Assembly: GCA_910586755.1 (NCBI GenBank)
Contig: CAJUJM010000047.1
Coordinates: 1-13,586, forward strand
Reading direction: 5' to 3'
Length of the DNA stretch: 13,586 bases
DNA from: an uncultured Lachnospiraceae bacterium
GTDB taxonomy: Bacteria > Bacillota > Clostridia > Lachnospirales > Lachnospiraceae
Below the pieces are notes generated by a model. That model was not told where the DNA came from. It did not search any database and saw only the letters and a list, made by a program, of their open reading frames with translations. The position numbers and the translations under genes are program-made. This document shows positions 5,669 through 13,398 of the stretch, piece after piece; position 1 is the first letter of the stretch; every line of letters begins with the position of its first letter.

Positions 5669-8521
5669 ATGGTAAATTTTGTCATTATATTAGAGTGTTT
5701 TGGTATATGCCTGACAGCGGTAGCATTATTCCTTCTCCTTAACGGGGACGGAGCCAGAGAACAGAAGCTGCTGATTATGATTCTGTGCGGTTCACTGGTA
5801 CAGAATGTAGGCTATTTATTGGAATTGATCGCACCTACAGTGGAGGCCGCCATGACGGCGGTGACTGTGGAAAAAGTGGGTTCCGCTTTTACTCCCCTGT
5901 GCTATTGTTGGTTTATTTATATCTATTGTTCGGTTACTCCGCCGAAAACGCTTTTAAGAATTCTTGGTGTAGTCAGCTTTTTATCCCTGCCTACTGCAAT
6001 TTTTAATTGGCACGGCCTTTTTTATCAGGAAGTGCAGTGGGTGGCCAGTGGGAATGGATTCCACTATGTAAACCTCAGCTATGGCCCACTGTATATCTTT
6101 TTTATGATTGGCCACATTATTATTCCTTATGCCCTCTGTATATATACATTGACCAGCACTATCCGTGAACACTCAGATCAACAGCTTAATCGTCAGTATT
6201 GGACGATCCTGGCAATTTCCAGTCTGCCTGTCATCGTGCTGATTGCATATGTTTTTAAAATCGTGAACATATTTGATTTCACACCGGTGACGCTGACTAT
6301 TTCTATGTCCATGGTGGTCATTGTAATATGGAGCCGTCGTAACTATGATTTTCGTTATCTGGCGGCAGAAAAAGTTTTGGAGAGTATGGGCGACGGTGTG
6401 ATTGCGTTGGATGATCATGATCGGCTGGTCAGTTATAACAGGGCGGCGGCCGATATCTTCACTTGTCTGTCAGCTCATAAACGGGGAGAGAACATCCGGG
6501 TGGTGGAGGGCTTCCGCGAGGAAATGCTGAACAAAGATATTCCCCAGAGTTTTTCGATTAACGGACAGCACTACGAAAGCCACAGCAAACATATTGTAGA
6601 TGAAAACGGCAAGATACAGGGCTGTGTGATTTTGATTTTAGATATGACTGATATTAAGTCCTATATCAATGAAATCAAACGAGTACGGCGCCAGGCGGAG
6701 AAGGCCAGTATCGCGAAAAGTGAATTCCTTGCAAATATGTCCCATGAGATACGGACTCCAATGAATGCCATCATCGGGCTGAATGATATTATTATGGAGG
6801 AATGTGGGGACACTGAAATTTATGCTTATGCAAAAGATGTGCAGTCTGCAGCAAAAAATTTGCTGACGATCATCAATGATATTTTAGACCTGTCCAAAGT
6901 GGAAGCGGGCAAAATGGAACTGGTGAATGTGAATTACTACATGAAAGTTATGGCAGACGAGATTATAGGAATCATGGATATGGCGGCTTCTCAGAGAGGC
7001 CTGATCCTGAAGTATGAGTGTGACGAGACCATACCCTGCCGCTATAGAGGCGATGATGGCAGAATCAAGCAGATATTGCTTAATATACTTAGCAATGCAA
7101 TAAAATTTACCAAGAAGGGATATGTACGTGTATATATTACCGGGAAACCTGGGAAGAACAAGGACGAGGAACTGCTTACTTTCTGTGTAGAAGATACAGG
7201 CTGCGGTATTCGGGAGGAAGACCTCAATAAGATCTTCGAGGATTTCCGACAGGTGGATTCTAAGCGAAACCGGAGTGTGGAAGGTACAGGGCTGGGACTT
7301 GCCATTGTGAAACATCTGGTAGAGCTGATGAAGGGGACTATCCATGTGGAGAGTATTTATGAGAAAGGGACGACAGTCACTATCACGATTCCTCAGAAAA
7401 TTGTAGACAGACAGCCGATTTCAGAGATGCAGGAGCTTCCACAGGCAGAACAGAGGGTTACAGATATGTTTACTGCGCCTGGTGTGAAAGTACTTATTGT
7501 GGATGATAACGTTATCAACCGTAAAGTGGCCAGAGGCTTTTTGAAAAACTACGCCTTTGATCTGACTGAGGCAGAGAGCGGACCGGAGGCTATTGAAAAG
7601 GTGAATGCCGACCGGTATGATTTTATCTTTATGGATCATATGATGCCTGATATGGACGGCGTCGAAGCGGCGGAAATTATTCGAAGAGACTGCGGCGAGA
7701 ATGGTACATATCCGGTTATGATCGCACTGACGGCCAATGCCATGGAAGGTATGAGGGAACGTTTTCTGGAACACGGTTTCCAGGATTTTATTGCAAAACC
7801 CCTTGACAGGATAGAGCTGAATCAGCTGTTATTGCGCTGGGTGCCGGAAAAATACCGGCAGACGGAAGAAGCGGAAGCCGAATCCAAACCGCTGGATCCG
7901 GCAGAATTCCGGATCGATGGAGTGGACATGAACGCTGCAATGAAGTATTATTCCGGCGATGAAGAAGGGTTTGTGGAACTCCTCGATCTTTACTGCATAG
8001 ACGGCAAACGCAAGACAGAGCTTCTGTATGAAGTTGTGGAAACAGATATTTTACGCTATCAGATAGAGGTGCATGGGCTGAAAAGCGCCTCTGCCAATAT
8101 CGGGGCTATGAAGGTTTCTGCTATGGCCCGGGAGCAGGAAAATGCCGCTGTACAGGGAGATAGGGAATTTATTCATAAGCAGTTTCCGATGCTGATAGCA
8201 GAATATGAAAATTTGCTGGCAAATATCGGACAATTTTTGGAACGGCGCAGACAGGAGAAGGGGAAGAAGGAAAAGCTTCCCTGTCTGACAATACAGGAGT
8301 TGAGGGGAGAGACAGGGGCAGCTCTGGAAGAATTGAAACATTTTCGCTCTCAAAAATGTGCGGAAAGAGTAGATGCAATGTTAACTCATCAACTGCCTGG
8401 GTACGCAGAAGAACGCCTTTTGGAGATACAGGAACAGTTGAGGCTATATGAAGATGACAAGGCGGAGGAATTGCTGGGGCAGCTGTTGAGCATACTTGAA
8501 AAAGAGGAGGATAGCCAATGA
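5669..8521 (+). CDS. 7TM hybrid sensor histidine kinase with receiver and Hpt domains (950 aa)
   Basis: A membrane sensor kinase carrying a full internal phosphorelay. Residues 1-225 hold about seven hydrophobic helices, matching the histidine-kinase N-terminal 7TM region rather than a periplasmic sensor. Residues 230-330 are PAS-like (VLESMGDGVIALDDHDRLVSYN). HisKA contains FLANMSHEIRTPMNA with phospho-acceptor His359. HATPase_c has an N-box near 470-480, a DTGCG box at about 509 and GTGLGL at 539. The receiver (about 610-735) has DD pairs, phospho-Asp656 in FIFMDHMMPDMDG, ALTANA and the Lys of AKPL. The Hpt domain contains VHGLKSASANIGA with His802, and a helical tail of about 80 residues follows. 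The start has GGAAGGAAAAG upstream. The stop overlaps the next start (ATGA). The expected flow is His359 to Asp656 to His802 to the lone receivers downstream. The ligand is unknown. Confidence 0.93.
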   Translation: MVNFVIILECFGICLTAVALFLLLNGDGAREQKLLIMILCGSLVQNVGYLLELIAPTVEAAMTAVTVEKVGSAFTPLCYCWFIYIYCSVTPPKTLLRILGVVSFLSLPTAIFNWHGLFYQEVQWVASGNGFHYVNLSYGPLYIFFMIGHIIIPYALCIYTLTSTIREHSDQQLNRQYWTILAISSLPVIVLIAYVFKIVNIFDFTPVTLTISMSMVVIVIWSRRNYDFRYLAAEKVLESMGDGVIALDDHDRLVSYNRAAADIFTCLSAHKRGENIRVVEGFREEMLNKDIPQSFSINGQHYESHSKHIVDENGKIQGCVILILDMTDIKSYINEIKRVRRQAEKASIAKSEFLANMSHEIRTPMNAIIGLNDIIMEECGDTEIYAYAKDVQSAAKNLLTIINDILDLSKVEAGKMELVNVNYYMKVMADEIIGIMDMAASQRGLILKYECDETIPCRYRGDDGRIKQILLNILSNAIKFTKKGYVRVYITGKPGKNKDEELLTFCVEDTGCGIREEDLNKIFEDFRQVDSKRNRSVEGTGLGLAIVKHLVELMKGTIHVESIYEKGTTVTITIPQKIVDRQPISEMQELPQAEQRVTDMFTAPGVKVLIVDDNVINRKVARGFLKNYAFDLTEAESGPEAIEKVNADRYDFIFMDHMMPDMDGVEAAEIIRRDCGENGTYPVMIALTANAMEGMRERFLEHGFQDFIAKPLDRIELNQLLLRWVPEKYRQTEEAEAESKPLDPAEFRIDGVDMNAAMKYYSGDEEGFVELLDLYCIDGKRKTELLYEVVETDILRYQIEVHGLKSASANIGAMKVSAMAREQENAAVQGDREFIHKQFPMLIAEYENLLANIGQFLERRRQEKGKKEKLPCLTIQELRGETGAALEELKHFRSQKCAERVDAMLTHQLPGYAEERLLEIQEQLRLYEDDKAEELLGQLLSILEKEEDSQ

Positions 8522-8922
8522 ATCAAACGGAGGAAAAGTTAAAAAAGCGAATATTAGCAGTGGATGACGATGTAATTATCTTAACGCGGATTTTCAATAT
8601 TCTGAGGAATGATTATGAGGTGATCACGATTAATTCAGGGATGCGGGCTTTGAGATACCTGGAACTGGAGATACCGGATCTGATCCTGCTGGATGTCCGG
8701 ATGGCGCAGCAGGACGGAATAGAAACACTGCGGGAAATACGTAAGATGGAAGAATGTAAAGATGTACCGGTAATTATGCTTACCGGTGTGGAGAGCAGAG
8801 ATATTGTTGTGGAGAGCGCTAAGCTGGGGGTCTGCGATTATCTGCTGAAACCCTTTTCGTCTGTAGAATTGGTTAAAAGGGTCCGCCGGGTTTTTGGACA
8901 GGAGGAAAAAGAAGAGTTATGA
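8518..8922 (+). CDS. Stand-alone response regulator receiver (CheY-like, 134 aa)
   Basis: A single receiver domain with no output domain. It has the acidic cluster AVDDDV (Asp16-18), phospho-Asp59 in LILLDVRM, Thr89 in MLTG and Lys111 in LLKPF, so it should be phosphorylatable. The likely donor is His802 of the preceding kinase (inference). Its ATG overlaps the kinase stop by 4 bp, with GAGGA just upstream, so translation is coupled and a fixed kinase-to-regulator ratio is likely. The charged C-terminus (GQEEKEEL) adds no domain. It could signal by binding a partner, as CheY does, or act as a phosphate sink. Confidence 0.92.
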   Translation: MNQTEEKLKKRILAVDDDVIILTRIFNILRNDYEVITINSGMRALRYLELEIPDLILLDVRMAQQDGIETLREIRKMEECKDVPVIMLTGVESRDIVVESAKLGVCDYLLKPFSSVELVKRVRRVFGQEEKEEL

Positions 8923-8944
8923 TAAAGAAGGGGAGATTTATGAG

Positions 8945-9433
8945 ATGAATACTGCTATGTCAAAAGAAGAGCTTGAAAAAATATTAGATCAGGCAGTTCA
9001 GGATGTGACGGAGTGTACTGCAGGAGTGCGTCTCCATCAGGAAAATCAGTCCCCCGGGGAAGACCTCTGTACGGTTCAGATCACCTTTGACAGAGGCTTC
9101 CGTACCAGTCTTACTCTTTGTGCCGATACCGGATTGCTGTATCGTATGGCAAGTAATTCCTTTCATGAGGAATCAGTCAGTCTTGAGGATCTGGAAGAAT
9201 TCAGCAAAGAGTATTTTAATGTACTATGCGGAAGGATAGCAGGAGCGATGTTTCGGGCTACGCAGGTCCCGGCTCATTTTGGTCCGCCTGTATTTTATCG
9301 GGGACGCTATGAACCTGAGGGCCGCGAGATACAGTTCGTGCTTACATATTCAGATGAATACTGCAGAGGAGCACAGTTAATTCACCATGTGCCGTGTTCT
9401 GGCGAGGATGGAAACATTTCAGATGAAGACTAA
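8945..9433 (+). CDS. CheX-like CheY-phosphatase family protein (162 aa)
   Basis: The protein fits the CheC/CheX/FliY phosphatase family, which removes phosphate from receiver domains. The active-site helix reads EFSKEYFNVLCGRIAGAMF. Glu89 and Asn92 give E-x2-N, and Pro115 lies exactly 22 residues after Asn92, as in the family pattern E-x2-N-x22-P. A single such motif and the length (about 155 aa is usual for CheX) favour CheX over the two-motif CheC. The frame is open upstream to 8894, but ATG 8945 is preferred because AAGGGGAG lies at the right distance and the earlier start would overlap the previous gene without a binding site. It sits between two lone receivers, with 22 bp and 18 bp gaps, so they are its natural substrates (inference). 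No flagellar or other Che gene is nearby. Confidence 0.75.
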   Translation: MNTAMSKEELEKILDQAVQDVTECTAGVRLHQENQSPGEDLCTVQITFDRGFRTSLTLCADTGLLYRMASNSFHEESVSLEDLEEFSKEYFNVLCGRIAGAMFRATQVPAHFGPPVFYRGRYEPEGREIQFVLTYSDEYCRGAQLIHHVPCSGEDGNISDED

Positions 9434-9451
9434 GAGAAGGGAGTATATGAA

Positions 9452-9814
9452 ATGAGTAAACGAGTTATGGTAGTAGATGATTCCCGATTGGTACGGGTTC
9501 AGTTAGGCGATGTTTTACAGGGGACGGATTATGAGATCGCTGCATACTGCCGAAGCGGAGAGGATGCCATCGCCCAGTATGATGAAGTGAATCCTGATCT
9601 GGTGACTATGGATATTATCATGCAGGAGATGGATGGACTGGATGCATCTGAAATTATTCTGAAAGAACATCCCGACGCGAGGATTGTAATGATTTCATCT
9701 CTGGCATATGACGATACATATGAGAGAGCCAAAGCTATCGGCGTGAGAGGGTTTGTAGATAAGCCTTTTCATAAGGAACAGCTGCTTAAGATATTTGAAC
9801 AGGCGCTCGGTTAA
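9452..9814 (+). CDS. Stand-alone response regulator receiver (CheY-like, 120 aa)
   Basis: A minimal receiver at CheY length. It has Asp9-Asp10 (VVDDSRLVR), phospho-Asp54 in LVTMDIIMQEMDG, Ser82 in VMISS and Lys104 in VDKPF. The VDDSRLVR start and TMDI-x-M-x-x-MDG centre resemble chemotaxis-type CheY more than transcription factors. The gene has AGAAGGGAG upstream and follows the CheX-like gene by 18 bp. A terminator lies about 65 bp after its stop, so it closes the operon. With the other lone receiver it gives the kinase two possible acceptors. One could be the output and the other a sink, or the CheX-like protein may act on only one. No output partner can be seen. Confidence 0.92.
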   Translation: MSKRVMVVDDSRLVRVQLGDVLQGTDYEIAAYCRSGEDAIAQYDEVNPDLVTMDIIMQEMDGLDASEIILKEHPDARIVMISSLAYDDTYERAKAIGVRGFVDKPFHKEQLLKIFEQALG

Positions 9815-9880
9815 GAATATAGGAGAAGGTTTGCAGAGCAGCGTGCGATTTTTTCTCTGCCGGCTGAAATTGGAATGTGG

Positions 9881-9925
9881 TCAGGAAGGAATTCTTTGTT
9901 TTTTGAATTCTTTCCTGATTTTTTT
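9881..9925 (+). terminator. Strong rho-independent terminator of the signalling operon
   Basis: TCAGGAAGGAATTC (9881-9894) pairs with GAATTCTTTCCTGA (9905-9918). Thirteen of 14 positions are Watson-Crick and the other is a G-T pair. A T-run (9919-9925) follows. It separates the kinase operon from the promoter starting at 9933. Confidence 0.92.
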
Positions 9926-9932
9926 CTATAAG

Positions 9933-9961
9933 TTGACACCATATGACAAAGATTATATACT
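9933..9961 (+). promoter_or_regulatory. Near-consensus sigma-A promoter of the LytTR operon
   Basis: TTGACA (9933-9938), a 17-bp spacer and TATACT (9956-9961) make the best promoter in the window. It lies 8 bp after the preceding terminator and gives a leader of under 30 nt before ATG 9996. Expression may be constitutive unless repressed. Confidence 0.85.
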
Positions 9962-9995
9962 GAACATACGCCAGACAGAAAGGAGGGGAGGGCTT

Positions 9996-10376
9996 ATGAG
10001 GCAGATATTTGGCTTATATATTCCGGATAAGGAAGACAGAAAAAGAAAGGAGGAAGAAACGCTGTACCGTTATTTTCCCTATGGAAAAGAGCATAGAGAA
10101 AAGATAGGGAATCTGCTGGAGGAATTGATACCGGGGGAGAAACGGCAAGACCTTTTGATGTATTACATACAAATCAAGGAAAAGATGATGGGAGATAGCT
10201 CCAGATCTTTTGAAGATGCCATAGGGCAGATTAAAAGAAACCACATTATTATTTCTGTTAATGATAAGGTTAACCGGTATTATAAAGCAGTGATTGAAAC
10301 AGACGCCTGCATAGATGAGACATTGCAATTGCCAAACGCAGATGCTATAAGAGAGAAGGTAGGAGGGACTGTATGA
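9996..10376 (+). CDS. Uncharacterised charged protein (126 aa)
   Basis: Not recognised. It is a soluble-looking protein rich in Lys, Glu and Arg, especially at residues 10-60 (IPDKEDRKRKEEETLYRYF, then HREKIGNLLEELIPGEKRQD). It has no signal peptide, membrane span or cysteine cluster, so it is not an AgrD-type peptide precursor. Helices are likely through most of its length, with one beta-like patch (NHIIISVND). ATG 9996 was chosen because AAAGGAGGGGAGG precedes it and the promoter ends just upstream. The longer open frame back to 9795 lies in the previous gene and the terminator. Its stop overlaps the LytTR gene start by ATGA, so the two are made together. It may modulate that regulator (inference). 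Confidence 0.75.
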   Translation: MRQIFGLYIPDKEDRKRKEEETLYRYFPYGKEHREKIGNLLEELIPGEKRQDLLMYYIQIKEKMMGDSSRSFEDAIGQIKRNHIIISVNDKVNRYYKAVIETDACIDETLQLPNADAIREKVGGTV

Positions 10377-11074
10377 AGAAAATCGTTTTGTACGACCCTG
10401 GCGGGAAAATGCATTTTATCATAAAGGCATTAGGACAGAGGGAAGCAGAAGAGGAGTGTTCTTTCAGTTGTTTCCATAAAACAGAGAAAATGTTGTTTTA
10501 TCTGGAAGAAATCGGATGGGATATTGATATTCTGGTCTTTTGCACAGGGGAAATTATCGAAAAGGACATGGAGATCATTTCCCATTGCAGGCGGAGAGCT
10601 AAGTGGATGAAACTGCTTTTAGCAGTGGAAATTCCGGTGGATACCAATATATTTTGGAAATATCATCCTGACGGGATTATTACACTGCCATCGGACAAAG
10701 AACAATTTTTTAAAGTGATAGAAATTTTAGAAAGGGCTGTGGATAAGGAGTATCATTGTTGTCTGACTATAACCGTCAAAGGAAGGATGTATCGAATCCC
10801 ATTTAATGAGATTGTCTTTATAGAAAGCGAGGGACACCAGATCATCATAAAAACGGTGGAAGATGAGATTAGATTTTATGGGAAGCTGGACGATATGATT
10901 CCCAAACTTCCGCTTTCTTTCCGCAGATGTCATCAAAGCTATCTGGTTAATCTTCATTATGTCAGACAGTTGGAGATGTACAAGGTAAAATTAGACAGAA
11001 ACAATGGGTGGATTCCTGTGAGTCAGAAATATTATAAAGACATAAGAAGCGTATTGAGCTTTTGGGAAAAATGA
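10373..11074 (+). CDS. LytTR-family transcriptional regulator with a degenerate receiver domain (233 aa)
   Basis: A DNA-binding regulator. Residues 130-230 are a clear LytTR domain: TVKGRMYRIPFNEIVFIES, then HQIIIKT, FYGKLDDM, FRRCHQSYLVNL (the conserved F-x-R-x-H-x-S-Y/F-L-V-N) and IPVSQKY. Residues 1-120 have the length and pattern of a receiver (KKIVLYDPGG, DIDILVFCTG, DGIITLPSDK). However, the phospho-acceptor position is Cys57 and the conserved KP is LP, so the usual Asp chemistry is absent. It should therefore act without phosphorylation, perhaps through a ligand or the co-translated 126-aa protein (inference). TAGGAGGG precedes ATG 10373, which overlaps the previous stop by 4 bp. No kinase gene of the Agr type is adjacent. 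Confidence 0.87.
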   Translation: MKKIVLYDPGGKMHFIIKALGQREAEEECSFSCFHKTEKMLFYLEEIGWDIDILVFCTGEIIEKDMEIISHCRRRAKWMKLLLAVEIPVDTNIFWKYHPDGIITLPSDKEQFFKVIEILERAVDKEYHCCLTITVKGRMYRIPFNEIVFIESEGHQIIIKTVEDEIRFYGKLDDMIPKLPLSFRRCHQSYLVNLHYVRQLEMYKVKLDRNNGWIPVSQKYYKDIRSVLSFWEK

Positions 11075-11130
11075 CAGTTTAGCCCTTAAATTTGTAAAAA
11101 TCAACCTATTTGTTGGTATTGTATTATAAT
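11074..11130 (+). promoter_or_regulatory. Candidate activator-dependent promoter of the MFS-galM operon
   Basis: A perfect TATAAT lies at 11125-11130, about 80 bp before the GTG start, but the -35 position (11102-11107, CAACCT) is far from TTGACA. That position is covered by the dyad CAAC-N6-GTTG (11102-11115). Further upstream ACAGTTTAG (11074-11082) matches 8 of 9 bases of the AgrA-type LytTR half-site ACAGTTAAG, but no second copy is seen at the usual spacing. The layout suits activation by a bound protein. Which protein is a guess. Confidence 0.4.
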
Positions 11131-11210
11131 TCAACTATAAGAAAAGAGAAAGAAAATTTTTTTACTCATATTTGTAAATAAAGTTTATTAACTAATAGGA
11201 GAGATATTCT

Positions 11211-12362
11211 GTGAAGGGACTTAATCTGTATTTGATGAATGGTATGTACTGGATTACAGCGTCCTTATATTTGCCTTTTATCAGTATGTATTTTGCAGAA
11301 AAAGGGATGAATACCATGGAGATCGGCATTTTGTCAGCCGTCATGCCGGCGGCGGTTCTGGTGATACAGCCATTTTGGAGCAGACTGTCTGACAGGCCGG
11401 GAAAAAGGCGGAAAGTATTGCTTGCTTTGAATCTATGCTGCGCTATATCCTCCATGCTGTTTCTTCTGACAGATACCTTTCCTGAAATATTAGGAGCGGC
11501 GGCTCTCTATGCAGTGTTTAACAGTGCGGTACTGCCGGTTAGTGATGCCTTGGCAGTTAGTCAAGCTCAAAAACAGGGCCTGGATTTTTCCCGAATCCGC
11601 ATGTGCGGAACCATCAGCTATGCAGTGGTGGTGCTGGGGGTAGGTTTCTATTTAAAAGAGCATATTCAGATGATGTTTCCCTTTACTTTTGCCAGTTTTC
11701 TGGTGTTTTCGGCCATTGTTACAACAATGCCGGGAGAGGATGGCCAGGAGAGAAAAGAAGCAACACATGGGGGGAAACAAAGAGAGAAGCTTTTTCAGAG
11801 CAGAGAAATCATTTTTGTCCTGATGTTTGCTTTTGCAATGCAGCTTGGCATCAATTACTATTCGGCATTTTTAGGTGTGTATCTTCTGGAACTGGGACAC
11901 AACCAGTCACTGGTGGGAGTGCTCAACTGCATCTCGGCTCTCAGTGAGATTCCTATTTTATTGTTGATAGACAGAATATCCGAAAGGTATCCGGAAACTG
12001 TTCTGTTGTCGTTTGCAGTTTTATGCATGGCATTCCGGCTGGTGCTTTTATCCAGCGGAAACGTAGTGCTGATGGCGGTTTCTCAGTTCCTTCAGGGACC
12101 TTCCTACATGATCTGTTACTTTGTATGTGTGGTCTATGTTAATAAAATGGTGGTTCCCGGAAAACTGTCCCAGGGGCAGGGGGTTTTAAGCCTGGTTCAG
12201 ATGGGGCTGGGAAGCTTAGGAGGCACACTGGCAGGCGGAATGTTAGCCAGCAGGTTTGGGATGCAGAAGGGATTTCTGATAGTGGCAGCCTTTTTAATGG
12301 CTGTGGGGGCGGCGACATCCGTCGCCTACCGGTTATACTGCAGATGGAGAATTCAGATATGA
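11211..12362 (+). CDS. MFS sugar-type permease (383 aa)
   Basis: An inner-membrane transporter of the major facilitator superfamily, closest in feel to the MFS_1_like/LacY-type sugar symporters. About 12 hydrophobic helices are present, split by a polar loop near residues 173-197 (EDGQERKEATHGG). The cytoplasmic signature between helices 2 and 3 is SRLSDRPGKRR (residues 57-67), which fits the family D-R-x-G-R/K-R motif. The length of about 385 aa is normal. It starts at GTG 11211 after AGGAGAG, a common spacing and start type here. The stop overlaps the mutarotase start by ATGA, so both are translated together. With a mutarotase and a ROK repressor downstream, the substrate is probably a sugar such as a galactoside or galactose. 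The exact sugar is inference. Confidence 0.85.
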   Translation: MKGLNLYLMNGMYWITASLYLPFISMYFAEKGMNTMEIGILSAVMPAAVLVIQPFWSRLSDRPGKRRKVLLALNLCCAISSMLFLLTDTFPEILGAAALYAVFNSAVLPVSDALAVSQAQKQGLDFSRIRMCGTISYAVVVLGVGFYLKEHIQMMFPFTFASFLVFSAIVTTMPGEDGQERKEATHGGKQREKLFQSREIIFVLMFAFAMQLGINYYSAFLGVYLLELGHNQSLVGVLNCISALSEIPILLLIDRISERYPETVLLSFAVLCMAFRLVLLSSGNVVLMAVSQFLQGPSYMICYFVCVVYVNKMVVPGKLSQGQGVLSLVQMGLGSLGGTLAGGMLASRFGMQKGFLIVAAFLMAVGAATSVAYRLYCRWRIQI

Positions 12363-13369
12363 GCGAGAAAATTTTGGGGTGGCTGTCAGATAGAGACCCG
12401 GTAATGGAGCTGACGCTGCATAGCTGCTGGGGAATGGAAGCAAATATTATCACTTACGGGGCTATTATAAAGAATCTGGAAGCGCCGGATAGAAACGGCA
12501 TGATGGCGGATGTTATTTTAGGACAGGATACATTAGAGGGCTATTTAACCAATCCATCCGCCAGTGGAGCGTTGATTGGCCGGGTGGCAAACAGGATCGA
12601 AAATGCTGCATTTTGCCTGAATGGCAAGCAATACCGGCTGGAAGCGAATGAACATGGCAACTGCCTGCACAGCGGAGGGGCAAATTATGCCGGACGTAAT
12701 TTTACCGTGGCAGACAGAGGGCAAAACTGGGCAGCGCTTCAGCTTTTAGATGATGAGACAGGGGGATTTCCTGGAAAGAGCACTCTTACGGTGACCTATA
12801 CTCTGACAGAGTCAGGGGCCTTAGAGACTGTATATGAATTTTTTTCGGAGGAAGACACTCCGGTCAGTCTTACAAATCACGGATATTTTAATCTTTCCGG
12901 TGGGAAAGAAAAAGACATATTGAAACATAAGATGAAACTGAACACAGAATTTTATACGCCTGTAAGAAATGACAGGATCCCAACAGGAGAGATCAGGCAT
13001 GTGAGAGGTACGAAACTGGATTTTACATTGTGCCGCTTGCTCTCAGAAGTTTTAGACGGACAATTCGGCCTGGATCATAATTTTGTATTAGGAAGAGATT
13101 ATGGGTTAGCAGGAGAGCTTTGGGATGATTACAGCGGCAGAAAGATGGAGGTCTACACGGACTGCCCGGGAATTCAGATCTATACAGGCAATCATTTTGA
13201 CGGAAAAACCAGGGGAAAGCAGGGCGCGTATTATGAACCATATGCGGGAATATGCTTTGAGACTCAGGAATTTCCAAACGCGGTAAATGTAAAACATTTT
13301 CCTGATTGCATTGTGAAAAAGAATACAACATTTACCACCAGAACTGCATATAAATTCTGTGTTTTCTGA
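12359..13369 (+). CDS. galM: Aldose 1-epimerase (galactose mutarotase, 336 aa)
   Basis: A cytosolic enzyme that interconverts the alpha and beta anomers of galactose and similar aldoses, feeding the Leloir pathway. All landmarks are present: GRVANRIENAAF, the substrate-binding CLHSGG, catalytic-acid His174 in SLTNHGYFNLSG (E. coli GalM His175), LDHNFVLG, IQIYTGNHFDG and catalytic-base Glu301 in ICFETQEFPNAVN (E. coli Glu309). The length is typical (about 340 aa). ATG 12359 is preferred because GGAG lies 9 bp upstream and it gives an ATGA overlap with the permease. ATG 12344 is five codons earlier and has no binding site. Galactose kinase and uridylyltransferase genes are not in the window, so the rest of the pathway must lie elsewhere. 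Confidence in the family is very high. Confidence 0.92.
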   Translation: MSEKILGWLSDRDPVMELTLHSCWGMEANIITYGAIIKNLEAPDRNGMMADVILGQDTLEGYLTNPSASGALIGRVANRIENAAFCLNGKQYRLEANEHGNCLHSGGANYAGRNFTVADRGQNWAALQLLDDETGGFPGKSTLTVTYTLTESGALETVYEFFSEEDTPVSLTNHGYFNLSGGKEKDILKHKMKLNTEFYTPVRNDRIPTGEIRHVRGTKLDFTLCRLLSEVLDGQFGLDHNFVLGRDYGLAGELWDDYSGRKMEVYTDCPGIQIYTGNHFDGKTRGKQGAYYEPYAGICFETQEFPNAVNVKHFPDCIVKKNTTFTTRTAYKFCVF

Positions 13370-13398
13370 CAATGAGAGAAGAAAAAGAGGACACAAAA

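Noticed and set aside
8894..8944. Earlier start for the CheX-like gene overlapping the preceding receiver gene
   Set aside because: There is no ribosome binding site at that start, and the extra 17 residues are low-complexity basic; ATG 8945 has AAGGGGAG at good distance.
9833..9860. GCAGAG/CTCTGC inverted repeat after the last receiver gene
   Set aside because: The stem is only 6 bp with a 16-nt loop containing the T-run rather than being followed by it; the terminator at 9881-9925 is far stronger.
9795..9995. Open frame extending the 126-aa protein upstream
   Set aside because: It runs through the previous gene's end, a strong terminator and the new promoter; ATG 9996 has a strong binding site.
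12344..12358. Start five codons earlier for galM
   Set aside because: It has no binding site, while ATG 12359 has GGAG upstream and the typical ATGA overlap.
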